Source of the DNA: Lacrimispora xylanisolvens
GTDB lineage: Bacteria; Bacillota; Clostridia; Lachnospirales; Lachnospiraceae
Assembly (NCBI GenBank): GCA_017084465.1
Contig: CP070896.1
Span: 1,054,001-1,118,000 of the forward strand
Length of the DNA stretch: 64,000 bases
Direction: 5' to 3'
This document shows, piece after piece, positions 17,903 to 28,000 of this stretch (positions are counted from its first letter, which is position 1; every line of letters begins with the position of its first letter). The notes under the pieces are model-generated. The model did not search any database, had not been told where the DNA came from, and was given only the letters and a program-made list of their open reading frames with translations. A program made the translations under genes and the position numbers.

Positions 17903-18308
17903 TTATCGCAACCATTCATAACTCCACTTTGCAATCTCAGCAATTAAATCCAGCGGAAGCGGTTTGTCATAAGGAAGCTGTATCGCACCCTTACTTGTTT
18001 TATACTCCGTCAGTCGTCCTGCAAAATGAACCATTGCATTCTCACCGGGATACACTCCGATATGTTTCTTAAATGCCGCAAAATGAATGATATTATGTCC
18101 TCTCCAATATGTTGGCATCTTCCACGAAATACGTTCCTCTGCATCGGGCAATGCGGTTCGGATTGTATTCCGAACCTGATGTAAAAAGGGGCTGAACCTG
18201 CTTTGCCTGAGCTTCAATATAGGCATCTATGGTATTTGGTGCCTCACTGCAAAAATGATTTTGATCCTGATTTGTAAATTCCCGTCCACATTTTGGGCAT
18301 TGCCACAT
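17903..18308 (-). CDS. DUF1801-family protein with zinc ribbon, frameshifted
   Basis: Corrected length is 134 residues. The N-terminus is a short zinc ribbon (MWQCPKCGREF, HFC). The rest is a DUF1801/YdhG-like domain: ISWKMPTYWRGHNIIHFAAFKKHIGVYPG and the ending IAKWSYEWLR. An extra T in the A5/T5 run at 18183-18187 separates QAKQVQPL from LHQVRNTIR. The function is unknown; YdhG-like proteins resemble the iron-chaperone frataxin fold. It follows the EamA gene by 20 bases on the same strand. Confidence 0.78.
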
Positions 18309-18328
18309 AATAGATTTACCTCCTTATC

Positions 18329-19224
18329 TTATCCTTCCATACCAAGTATCACAATACCGGCAGCAGCAATGGCAATGACAAGATACTGTTTCCATGACAG
18401 CTTTTCCTTTAATATAATTCTTGCCCAGACAAGTGAAAAGATACAATAAGATGAAATTAACGGAGCCGCAACAATTGCATTATCCCCCAACGCAAAAATA
18501 TATGCAAATTGTCCTGCCGTTTCAAATACACCTGCAAGGATCTTTGGTTTTTCAGCGGATAGTTTAATTTTCTGCTTTTTAACAATCACCACATAAATAA
18601 ATGCAAAAACAGCCATCATCAAAAATGTGAACTCATATGCAATATTGGCTGGTCCCTCTGCAATATACCGGTCAAGAACCAATGCATCTGCAAAAGTACC
18701 AAGCCCATCAATGATACAGTAAAAAATCGGAAAGAAAATAGCAATAAAGCTGTGAGTATATTTTCTGTCCGGAACGATACCGGCCTGCACCCTCTGCGCA
18801 TCCTCCTGTTTCTTTTCAAACACAGAAAGAAAGAAAATTCCGATGCATACCAATGCCACCGCAAAAAAAACTGCAACCCGCTCATTGTCTCCTTCAAAAT
18901 AAAGAAGCACAAAAGAGCGGCAACTGCGCCTGATGAATTACAAATAGGTGTGGAAACAGAAAGGACTACATAACGCAGGCCTACATAACCAAGTATCATA
19001 GCCAGAATATAAAGAAATGATACAGGCAGATAGGTGAGAATATCTGAAATCTGAAACTGGGCACCTCTGCATAATTCAATCACTGCGTGTATTCCCATGA
19101 TGGTACCCACTGCCATAATCATCTTCCAATGACTGTATTTATCATCTGGCTCTGAACCCATTTTTGAAAAAAGGTCAGAGCCACTCCAAAATAATATCGC
19201 AATAAGCGAAAGAATAAACCACAT
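18329..19224 (-). CDS. EamA/DMT-family transporter, frameshifted
   Basis: A ten-helix drug/metabolite transporter of 298 residues after correction. The two EamA repeats are visible: GYVGLRYVVLSVSTPICNSSGAVAALL in the first and FETAGQFAYIFALGDNAIVAAPLI in the second, which ends ARIILKEKLSWKQYL. An eight-base run at 18863-18870 lacks one base, so QFF should continue as FAVALVCIGIFFL. The start ATG 19224 follows AGGAGA. The substrate is unknown. Confidence 0.8.
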
Positions 19225-19409
19225 TGTATCTCTCCTGTCTTTGTCTTAATCTTGCAGTGGTATATACTGCGATATGATTATAACATGACAGTGAATCTTT
19301 TTGATTAATAATTATAATATTTTTTTCGCCGCATTATAAAGAACTTAAAACCAGTCCTTTCCATATTATAGAATGTAAAATTTTGTTTCACGCATTGGAA
19401 GGAATAAAT

Positions 19410-21656
19410 ATGAAGAGCAAAACTCATATTCTAATGGCAAATTTACTAATGGAGGATATGAAAAACGGAAATGGTAAAATTACATTAAAAGATATTGGAC
19501 AATATTCTGTTCCTGAAGAAATCAGTCAGGCTATACTTAACAATCCTGATTATTTCCGAGCTGGTTCTGTTGGTCCTGATTTTTATCCGGATATGATTGT
19601 GGGGCAGACAATCATACACCCAAAAAATTCTGGTGATTGGATAGATTATATGTTTCACCAACTTCTGTATATGTCCCCATTAGATACCAAGCGTAGCCAG
19701 GTCCTAGCCTTTTTTGTAGGTTTTATGCTGCATTATGCCGGTGATTTATATGGTCATGAATATGTTAACGGCTGGGCTGGCGGTTGGTTTCCACCGATTA
19801 ACGAAATAATCAGTTCACCGGAAAAGGCTAAAATCATAATTCGCCATATATTAATTGAAACTTATATGGATCAAAAAATTCCTGCAAATGAAAATCTTAC
19901 GATTAAAATACCTAAAGAATTTATAGAAGAATGTTTTACTTATGATGATGCGCTCCAAAGATATCCGGCAGATAACGATTATAATATCTTAAATACCATG
20001 TCAGAATTGTCAAAGTATGTACATGAAAAATCACTGGATAACTCTATAGCCACATTGGATATTTTTAGCTATTACGCTTCCTGGGACTCCGATATCCGTA
20101 CTGGAATTTCAGAATGGATAAATACATGGAACAAAATAGCTGAAGATTTTATGAAAGAGGATGGATTAAATAGAGCAAAGGAAGATTTGAAGATCTGGTT
20201 TGATTCTTACTTCCTAAAGATGACTTTTATACCAGATGTATTAATAGATATAATACAAAATATTGCCCAAATCATGGATTATCTGAATATTTTCAAACAT
20301 ATTAAAGAATTAATCCTTGATATGTTTACCGATATTGCTATTCAGCTCGTTTATGCCGCAACCGGAATTAGAGTCACTGATATTGTAGCTGCGATTAATG
20401 AATTACAAAAAATGCTGAAGGATCCAAAATTGTATTTAAATAATGGTATTTTATTTTCCGAAAGAAATATCACTGACCAGTTGGATAAGGATTTCGGTAA
20501 TTTGGGTATTAGCAGAGATACCCAGAATCAAACCTTCGAAGCGTTCAACAACTGTCTTAACATGTGTAAATTATGTTTACTTGGTCCTACAAATTTAAAT
20601 AAGATGATAAATAATATAGAGAAGACAACAATTTCTCCTTTTATCATAGGGAGAACTATTCCAGCAATCCAAAATTTAAAAATCACCATCAAAACAAGTT
20701 CTGATTTGTTATCTGGCACAGATGATAATGTTTATTTTGCTGTCTTATCAACTGCTGGAAGAGTATATGAAACACTTATGGACAAATCTGGATATAATGA
20801 TTTGGAACGGGATGATTTGGATAATTATGATTTTGTTTTACCAGTAAAGATCCCTCTTAATGATATTATAGCTTTCCGGTTACGCAAAGATTATATTTCC
20901 ATCGACGATGACTGGAAACCGGCCTGGATACAAATAACAGATAATTCAACGCAGCAATTGGTTTATAAGCAGGATATTAATATAGTAATTAAAAAACGGG
21001 AACCCTATATTATGAAAGCTTTGCCAACTGAAATCGGGCAAGATCTGGAAATTGATCCGGCTATTATATCATTCCTCTACAGCCTGGACGGTCAAGGGAT
21101 TTCCACTGAAAATCCTACCTCTGATAAACAATGGGCAAATGATAATTTCATCTTCTTCAAAGATATAACTCTGCGCCAAAATATTATGACTAAATTATTT
21201 CATTTGACACCGGAAAAATATACCCAAACTATCTTTAATGATTATATTCTTGCGAAATATAAAACTAAAATTACCAAGATTATACTCTATAGCGACGATG
21301 TTGTATATGGAATTCAACTTAGATACAATGAGTTTCTAACTCCTCTTCATGGCACAGCTAATGGTACCAAGACAATATATAACATAGACCCCGATGATTA
21401 TATTGTTAGAATATATGGCAGCATAGGAAAGTATCAGCCATTAGGCAATCAGGATACCATAGCAAATTTATCAATACAGACCAAAAACGGAAAAGTAATA
21501 AATGCAGGCAGGGGGCAAAGCTTTACACCTTCAAGAACTTTTCATTATATCGCTGAAAATGGAAAACAAATTTCTGCTTTATCCGGACGCTGCCAAAGAA
21601 AAAGCGGTTGGACTGATTCCGGTTTGTCAGATCTCTATGTAAGTCTTTATATATAA
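19410..21656 (+). CDS. large protein with N-terminal zinc-dependent phospholipase C-like domain
   Basis: A 748-residue protein with no signal peptide. Residues 1-210 resemble the zinc-dependent phospholipase C / S1-P1 nuclease-like fold: KTHILMANLL, FRAGSVGPDFYPD and FMLHYAGDLYGHEY supply His/Asp metal ligands. Residues 270-350 are helical with hydrophobic stretches. The last 300 residues are beta-rich (for example YSDDVVYGIQLRYN and FHYIAENGKQISALSGRC) and look like a jacalin- or lectin-like sandwich, which could bind carbohydrate. The start ATG 19410 follows GGAAGGAA; an upstream in-frame TTG has no ribosome site. It is a single-gene unit followed by a terminator. The enzyme activity is inferred. 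Confidence 0.65.
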   Translation: MKSKTHILMANLLMEDMKNGNGKITLKDIGQYSVPEEISQAILNNPDYFRAGSVGPDFYPDMIVGQTIIHPKNSGDWIDYMFHQLLYMSPLDTKRSQVLAFFVGFMLHYAGDLYGHEYVNGWAGGWFPPINEIISSPEKAKIIIRHILIETYMDQKIPANENLTIKIPKEFIEECFTYDDALQRYPADNDYNILNTMSELSKYVHEKSLDNSIATLDIFSYYASWDSDIRTGISEWINTWNKIAEDFMKEDGLNRAKEDLKIWFDSYFLKMTFIPDVLIDIIQNIAQIMDYLNIFKHIKELILDMFTDIAIQLVYAATGIRVTDIVAAINELQKMLKDPKLYLNNGILFSERNITDQLDKDFGNLGISRDTQNQTFEAFNNCLNMCKLCLLGPTNLNKMINNIEKTTISPFIIGRTIPAIQNLKITIKTSSDLLSGTDDNVYFAVLSTAGRVYETLMDKSGYNDLERDDLDNYDFVLPVKIPLNDIIAFRLRKDYISIDDDWKPAWIQITDNSTQQLVYKQDINIVIKKREPYIMKALPTEIGQDLEIDPAIISFLYSLDGQGISTENPTSDKQWANDNFIFFKDITLRQNIMTKLFHLTPEKYTQTIFNDYILAKYKTKITKIILYSDDVVYGIQLRYNEFLTPLHGTANGTKTIYNIDPDDYIVRIYGSIGKYQPLGNQDTIANLSIQTKNGKVINAGRGQSFTPSRTFHYIAENGKQISALSGRCQRKSGWTDSGLSDLYVSLYI

Positions 21657-21667
21657 TGATACTCTTT

Positions 21668-21721
21668 AAAAGATAAAATCGGGGTGTCTGGCTCATTTTC
21701 CCCATGACACCCTGATCTTTT
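21668..21721. terminator. bidirectional terminator
   Basis: GGGTGTC (21682-21688) pairs with GACACCC (21706-21712), and outer arms AAAAGAT (21668-21674) pair with ATCTTTT (21715-21721). It follows the plus-strand PLC-like gene by about 11 bases. Confidence 0.7.
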
Positions 21722-21789
21722 ATACCAGTTTGCACTCAATTGATGACTCCCAGTATTAATTGCTTATTTGCTCACACTGTCCGAAATAT

Positions 21790-21977
21790 TCACAACAGAT
21801 CCATCCTCACAAATTCAAAAAGTGAGGCAGTATCCTTATCGGCAGTGGTGATGACCGCAAAAGTTCTGGTTGCTTCCGGATAGTCCGTGTTATGATCAAT
21901 CCAGGTTCCATCGTTTAAGTAGTATTTGCCATCACCCATATCATGATATTTCGGTACATGTGTATGGCCAAAGATTT
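21790..21977 (-). pseudogene. C-terminal fragment of a metallophosphoesterase
   Basis: Between two intact genes the minus strand encodes about 60 residues that read as the end of a calcineurin-like phosphoesterase: IFGHTHVPKYHDMG, then KYYLNDGTWIDHN and a tail ending FVRMDLL with TGA at 21790. GHTH is the last metal motif of that family. Upstream the frame is lost at about 21977, directly next to the histidine kinase stop at 21986. No start or ribosome site exists. This looks like the residue of a gene removed by a deletion. Confidence 0.6.
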
Positions 21978-21985
21978 AAAGTATT

Positions 21986-23270
21986 TTAAATCAGCAGACG
22001 CACCTGAAAAATTCCATTCTCTATTTTATAAATCAACTCACCCTCATACTTTTTGGCAAAAGCAATCACACTCTTGCTGCCGATGCCATGTCCTTCATCT
22101 CGTGAGATGGGATAACCATTTTCATCAAGAGGGGGGACTTCGGAACAGGGATTAACCATTTCCAGCAGCAGCCTTCCCACGTTCTTGCAGTTAAAAGTAA
22201 TATACGGTTTTTGATTTTCCGGCAGTTTTTTACAAGCCTGAATTGCATTTTCCATCAGGTTTGAAATTACCATGGAAAGCTCCAGTGAATCTACTTTCAG
22301 ATCGCCTGGAATATCCAGTGTAATCTGTGCAGGAATCCCCGCCTGCTCTGCCAGACCGGCATAGTGACAGACAGCCGCGTTGACAACCGGATTCTGACAG
22401 TAGACCCGGTTGATTTTATGTACAGTTTCATTTTGATTTTTCAGTAATGTATACACCTCATTGGTCTGCCCGCCCTCTAGAAGTTCCAGAAGAACATTGT
22501 TAAAATGGCGGCGATCATGGGCTGAACGGCTGTTCTGCGCCGATATTTCCTCCATCAGCTCCAGCCTCTGCATCATGTTGCCTGCTGCCAGCTCCAGATA
22601 TTCCCGTTCTGCCTGCATTTTATGGTTTTCCTCTTTCGCCTGAAACTCTCGCTGATGATTTTTGAGAGAGATGATAATGGAACCATAGGACGCAAGCCCG
22701 ACGAAAATAACCAAAAGTAGTGGAATTTCCTTTTCGGTCAGCATAACTACAATGTCATCCGCAGTCAGCACATAGTAATTAAATGTGATGTAAATTCCCA
22801 GTGCAACAGCAAAATATGCTGGCCAATGCTCAACTGCCTGCCGATAAAGCGGACGCACATAGCGGGATAAAATAAGCAGAAATGCCAAATAAAATAATCC
22901 GAAGCACTGAATTTGCATAAAGCGGAAACGGCAGTTTTCTTGAACCGAAAAAGCTTAATGTGATTACAATATCACTAATATTCTGAACGGTAATATAAGA
23001 AAACAACCATTGCATGAATGTATCTTTAAACAAAGGCCGGACAGCAAAACACAGTACTGCAAATAAGACAATATCAAGCTTGGAGAGAAGGGTTATATTC
23101 CCGCTGAGGTAACAATAAACTGCTGTACCAAGATCAGCTGCAAGAATACCCAGCATAGTAAGTGTCGTAATCTTTTTTGAGTATTTTGGCTGCAAAAGCG
23201 TCATCATCAGCAGGACATTGGCAGTGGTGGAAATGGCCGCCCTGAGAAATTCATGAAAATGTGAACTCAT
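21986..23270 (-). CDS. AgrC-like sensor histidine kinase (GHKL), frameshifted
   Basis: Corrected length is 427 residues. About six N-terminal membrane helices are followed by a coiled helix (QREFQAKEENHKMQAEREYLE), the phospho-acceptor region SAHDRRHFNNVLLELL, the N box VISNLMENAIQACKKL and a G box GHGIGSKSV. These define the AgrC/CitA-like GHKL class. One extra base near 22865-22880 (GISAY / ILSRYVRPLYRQ) breaks the last membrane helix. The start overlaps the response-regulator stop by four bases (ATGA). No agrB or agrD peptide gene is visible nearby, so the signal is unknown. Confidence 0.8.
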
Positions 23271-24006
23271 TTCAATCCTCCCTTTGCCATTAAGTAATCC
23301 ATATAGGTATCACGCACTACTGGATATTGCTTTGCAGCAATGGGAACAGTCCTGCTGCCGTATAGCGTGAAGCTGTCCTTTGTAAACCGCTCCACACGGC
23401 GCATGTTGATTACATAGGAAATATGGCATTGCAGAAAATGTCTGTCTTTTAAAATGGGGGAACAATACTCAGAAAATTTCTCCCGGATTGTCCGGCTGAC
23501 CAGCTCCTCACCACTTATAAGTGCGAAAATAACCGCGTGATCCCGGTATTCGCAGGAGATAATATCCGACAGCTTCATCACCCGCAGACTGTCTGCAGTT
23601 TTTTTACCGCAAATGTCTTCTCCTCGGAAAGATCTGCCTTTGAGATGGCAAGAGTCAGCGTATCAAACAGCTGCTGTCTCTCGATCGGCTTAATAAGATA
23701 ATTGACAGGACTTGCAGCATAAGCCTGCAGGGCAAACTGAGGTTCTGTTGTGGCGTAAATAATCTGCGCTTTCAGGTCAAGACGCCTTATCTCCTTACCT
23801 AATTCCAGACCGCTTACCATTGGCATGACGATGTCCAGTATATAAAGGTGAAAACTCTCTGTTTCAATAGCCGTCAGCAGTACGTCTGGGTGGGAAAACT
23901 TTACAATCTCAGCTTCAAGACTATGGGCAGCAAGGAACTCCTCTGTAAGTGAAACAAGCGTTTCCAGTTCATGCAGTATATCGTCGCAAATCGCAATGCG
24001 GAGCAT
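23267..24006 (-). CDS. LytTR-family response regulator, frameshifted
   Basis: Corrected length is 246 residues. Receiver domain: IAICDD (acidic pocket), LYILDIVMPMVSGLELG (the phosphorylated Asp), YATTEPQ and YLIKPIE (switch Lys). DNA-binding LytTR domain: IISCEYRDHAVIF, HFLQCHISYVINMRRVERF and LYGSRTVPIAAKQY. A seven-base run (23599-23605) lacks one A; AVKK should continue TADSLRVMKLSD. The start ATG 24006 follows GGAGG. It is paired with the kinase downstream by an ATGA overlap. It probably regulates surface or secreted functions, as relatives do. Confidence 0.85.
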
Positions 24007-24045
24007 GGCATTTCCTCCGTTTTTCTTTTGAATACTCTCTTAAAA

Positions 24046-24817
24046 TCATTCAAATAAATAGCTGGTCATAGATAAGGAACCCAGCATACAGCTGTTGTTA
24101 TATACAGTTATCTTATCCTCTTCATCCGATGCTCCCAGCAAATATAAGATGGGATTAAAATGATCCGGCGCAGGTACAGCTAATTTAGCTGCCTCACCCT
24201 GACTCATGTAGTGAAGGATATTATCGTGATTTCTGTTTTCAATGTTTGTTTTTATATAATCGTCAAACGAATATGCCCATTTGAATCCATCGTCTTCCAT
24301 TCCCCAGTCCAGCAATCTTAAATTGTGAACAATATTTCCTGTGCCAAATAAAAGAACGCCCTGATCCCTTAAGGATTTTAATTCCCTTCCTATCTGGTAA
24401 TGAACCTGCGGCGGGGCAAAAGCATCGATACTGATCTGAAAAAACCGGGATATCCCGCTGCGGGTACATATGAGTCAGAACTGACCATGTGCCGTGATCA
24501 ATCCCCCAGGTATTGTCATATACGCTTTGTTTGCTGATCATATCTTTTACATTACCTGCAAGTCCTGGATTACCTGGTGCATTGTATGAAATCTTATATA
24601 ACTCTTCAGGAAATCCGTACATATCATAAACAGTCTTTGGATTTTCCTCATTCATAATCTTTGTACCTTCCGTATACCAATGAGCCGAGATTGATACAAT
24701 TGATTCAGGTCTTGGGATTTTCTTTGCCATTTCCCTCCACTCCCTGGTATACCGGTTATCTTCTATGGCGTTCATGGGTGATCCATGGCCTGCAAATATC
24801 ATGGGCATTTTAGACAT
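24046..24817 (-). CDS. ygiD: DODA-type extradiol ring-opening dioxygenase (YgiD-like), frameshifted
   Basis: Corrected length is 256 residues. This is a LigB-superfamily enzyme of the 4,5-DOPA dioxygenase group, which opens catechol rings using Zn or Fe. Metal and catalytic His residues lie in FAGHGSPMNA, SISAHWYTEG, GIDHGTWSVL and TGNIVHNLRLLDWG. An extra base in the six-base run at 24439-24444 turns PVFQISIDAF into PVFSDQYR. In an anaerobe the natural reaction is unclear. The gene appears single, with its own ribosome site. Confidence 0.8.
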
Positions 24818-24886
24818 AACGTTAACTCCTTTCCCTTTTATATCCGTATCCTGCTTTTTGTTTTAATATATCCACTCCAATTCAGA

Positions 24887-24943
24887 TAGTCAAGTTTTTT
24901 TTACGGTATTCTTCTGGTGAAATGCCTGTCATCTGCTGCAATT
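24887..24943 (-). pseudogene. remnant of the C-terminus of an AraC-type regulator
   Basis: The minus strand reads LQQMTGISPEEYRKKNL, the typical last helix of an AraC/XylS domain (MTG-SP-EYR). There is no upstream helix-turn-helix. The same DNA stretch (TTTACGGTATTCTT-TGGTGAAA-GCCTGTCA) recurs at the end of the ada gene near 31411-31441, so it could be a copied or leftover gene end. It is a very short remnant, so the call is tentative. Confidence 0.4.
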
Positions 24944-25020
24944 ATACCATGAAAGGAGCCATTGCTCCACAACTGATTACTCAGTTATTTTGCAGCAGCT
25001 CCTTCTGTTTCTTTTAGGTA

Positions 25021-28000
25021 TTACTTTGTTTTCATTACTCCATTTTCATCTATCTCGTAGCCGTCCACATTGGTGCTTATGGCAAGAGAGCCGTCAGCAT
25101 TGAAATAATACCATTTGCTGTCAATCTCAAGCCATTTGCCGGATACCATAACGCCAGCCTTATAATACAGATACTGACCGTCATCGTTTCGTGTCCATCC
25201 CTGGGCAGTAGCAGGATCGATGGTAAGCTTGATATAGCGGTGGAGCATGGCGCTGGCTTTTCCGCGGGTGATATTTGCGGTGGGATTAAAACGATTGTTT
25301 TGTTCTCCCATCAGGATACCAGCCTGCTGCAAGGCCTTTACTGCATCCCTGCAGTTACTGTCAATACTGGATGCATCTGCAAAGTTAACCGCATTGCGGC
25401 TTGCAGGGAACTGTTCATCAGTGGCTTTTGCGTAGTTTTGCAATATTACAGCGGCCTCCTGACGGGTAATCGCTCTGTCCGGAGCGAACTGGGTGTTTTC
25501 TGCCCTCTGAATGATTCCTTTACTGTATGCCCACTGGATGTAGGGCAGAGAACTGGAATCCTTTCCATCGGTGCTGGTGGTGTAGGCATTGGTATCTACA
25601 CTTGCCAGTCTGCCCAGTGCCGTAATAAAATCGCCTCTTGTAATAACGGCATCGGGATTAAACGTTCCATCCTCATTGCCACCTAACAAACCTCGCCCTG
25701 CTACATAGTCGATGGATTCTTTTGCCCAGTGTTTCCCGATGTCGATGAAGTTCACAGCTGGAGCTGTATATCCCACACCATACACCGAAAAATGATCCGT
25801 GGTAAAAATTAAACTTCTGCTGTTTGTATCATAAGCAGAACCTGGAACACGGCTGATTTCTCCATTTTCGTTTACATAGGTCATGTAAAGACAGCCTGTA
25901 GCCTCATTATCAGCTGGTGTATAAGGAATGCTCACATAGACCCTGCCGCCTCCAAAGTTTGTTACGTGTTTACTTCCATCCTGATAGCTTGCCTTAAAAT
26001 CATAAACCGGGCGATTTTCGATGATGGCTTTTGCAGCAGGACCCAGCGTGGAACCATCTGTTTTTCTTACTATAAGCTGTACATCCTGATTGGCCTGCCG
26101 GTTAATTTCCGTTACTGCTGCAAGATTAATTCCCACTGTTATATCAGGCCGGTCAACTGCCAGCTCAATTCCTGAGATTTTGTTACTGATTATCTGCTGC
26201 TGAGTGGTAATGGGCAGATTGACAGTGAAATTATCAGTACTTTCCCCAGACGTAGAAACATGAATGACTACCTTTATTACACCGGCATTCACGCCTTTTC
26301 TGGCAGCCTCTGCTTTAGCACTTGCTATGGCATCGGAAATGTTTTTGTCTGTAACGGTTACGCTTGCATTCCCCTGATTGTCAATGGCTGCCTTATTATC
26401 TGCAGCTCCCGTGACAGGTTCCGTTGGTTTGGCAGAGGAATCTGATTTATCGGAACCGGAACCGGAAGCTCCACTGCTGCCGTTAGAGGGTGTCTCATTT
26501 GTTATGACGCCAAGTTCGGTGCTGACTACACCGGGAAAGGCAGTATTGGTAGCCTGGATACGAGCTATGAAGCTATATGCTGTGCCACTGTTTAAATTAG
26601 AAAATACATTGCTGCTCTGCCATGTCAAACCGCCGTCCCTGGAGTATTCATAACCATTCATGGCGGTTAGAGTTACGCTGTTATCGGTCTTGCTCTCCAA
26701 CGTCGGAGCTTTAGAAACTGCCGCTGCAGCAATGGTGCCCAGCAACTGGGGCAGGCTTGGCATTGCGTCATCGGTTTCCTTTCTTCGTACCAGCACGCTG
26801 CCTTTGGTAAAGATCACTCCGGTAACTGGCGCCGTGAGCCATGTTAAACCCTCGTCCATACTGTATTCGTATGTATTCCCCAGTCCGGTGATGGTTCCGC
26901 CCATTACGCTGTAAGTCACGCCGCTGTCATTTAGAGCTGCTGAAGCGGTCTTGGTCGTGACAATTAGCGGAGCGCTGACACTTTGAAAGGTTGTGGCAGT
27001 TGCCGGTATTCTCGCCAATACTCTGTAAGGATGGTTTGCAGTCAGGCCGGTGAAGGTCAGGCTGCCGTTACCGGCTCTCCATGTCACGCCCCCATCTACA
27101 GAGTAGTCCTGTGTGGTAACGGTGTTCTTAATTGTAATAGTAGTATCAGTCTTTTTAACATTTTCTGATGTAACTGCAGCAGGTGAGGCAGGACGTGACG
27201 CAGCGGTGAAGCTGACTGCTTCAGACGCAGGAACACCGCCTGCAGCCTTTATGCGGACATAATAGGTGGTGCCTGGCTGCACTGGACCACCGTCGGGAAT
27301 TGTGGTGCCAAATTCATGTGTAGTGCTGACCTCATAGATATGATCGAAGCTTAGAGTTTCTTCCATATAATTAATGGTCACCACGCTTGCATCAAACGTG
27401 GTTAGCTGGGTGTACTGCGCTATTCGGGCATATTCAGAGGGCATTGCGGTTTCTGTCTCTGCGACACGTACGTAAATGTAATATTTGGTTGCAACGGTCA
27501 GGCCGGTAAAGGTATGTATTCCTGACTCAACCGATTTGAAATAATTATCTCCGCTGGTTGGCCATTCCAATGGAGCAGTTGCACTTGTTGAAATGAAATA
27601 TTCGTTACCCGCCACCGTATTGATAGTGATGCTTTCAGAGGTGGGTCTGTTATCTCCTGTTCCGATTAGAATCTCTGTGGTGACTGTAGGAGCCGTCCCT
27701 GCTGCCATCTTGGTGGTGACGCTAATGGAAGTGCTGACACTGGCAAAACTGGTATCAGTTGCTGTAATTCTTGTTTTCACACTATAAGACTGGTTTGCAG
27801 TCAGATCTTTGAAATTCAGGCTTCCGTTACCGTTTTTCCATGTTACGCCCCCATCTACAGAGTATTCCTGGGTAGAAACGGTGCTAGTTATTGTAATGGT
27901 AGTATCAGTCTTTTTGATGTTCCCTGTTGCAACCGCATCTGGGGTGGCAGGACGTGCCGGAGCGGTAAAGCTGACCTGCTCAGATGCGGGAACTCCGCCT

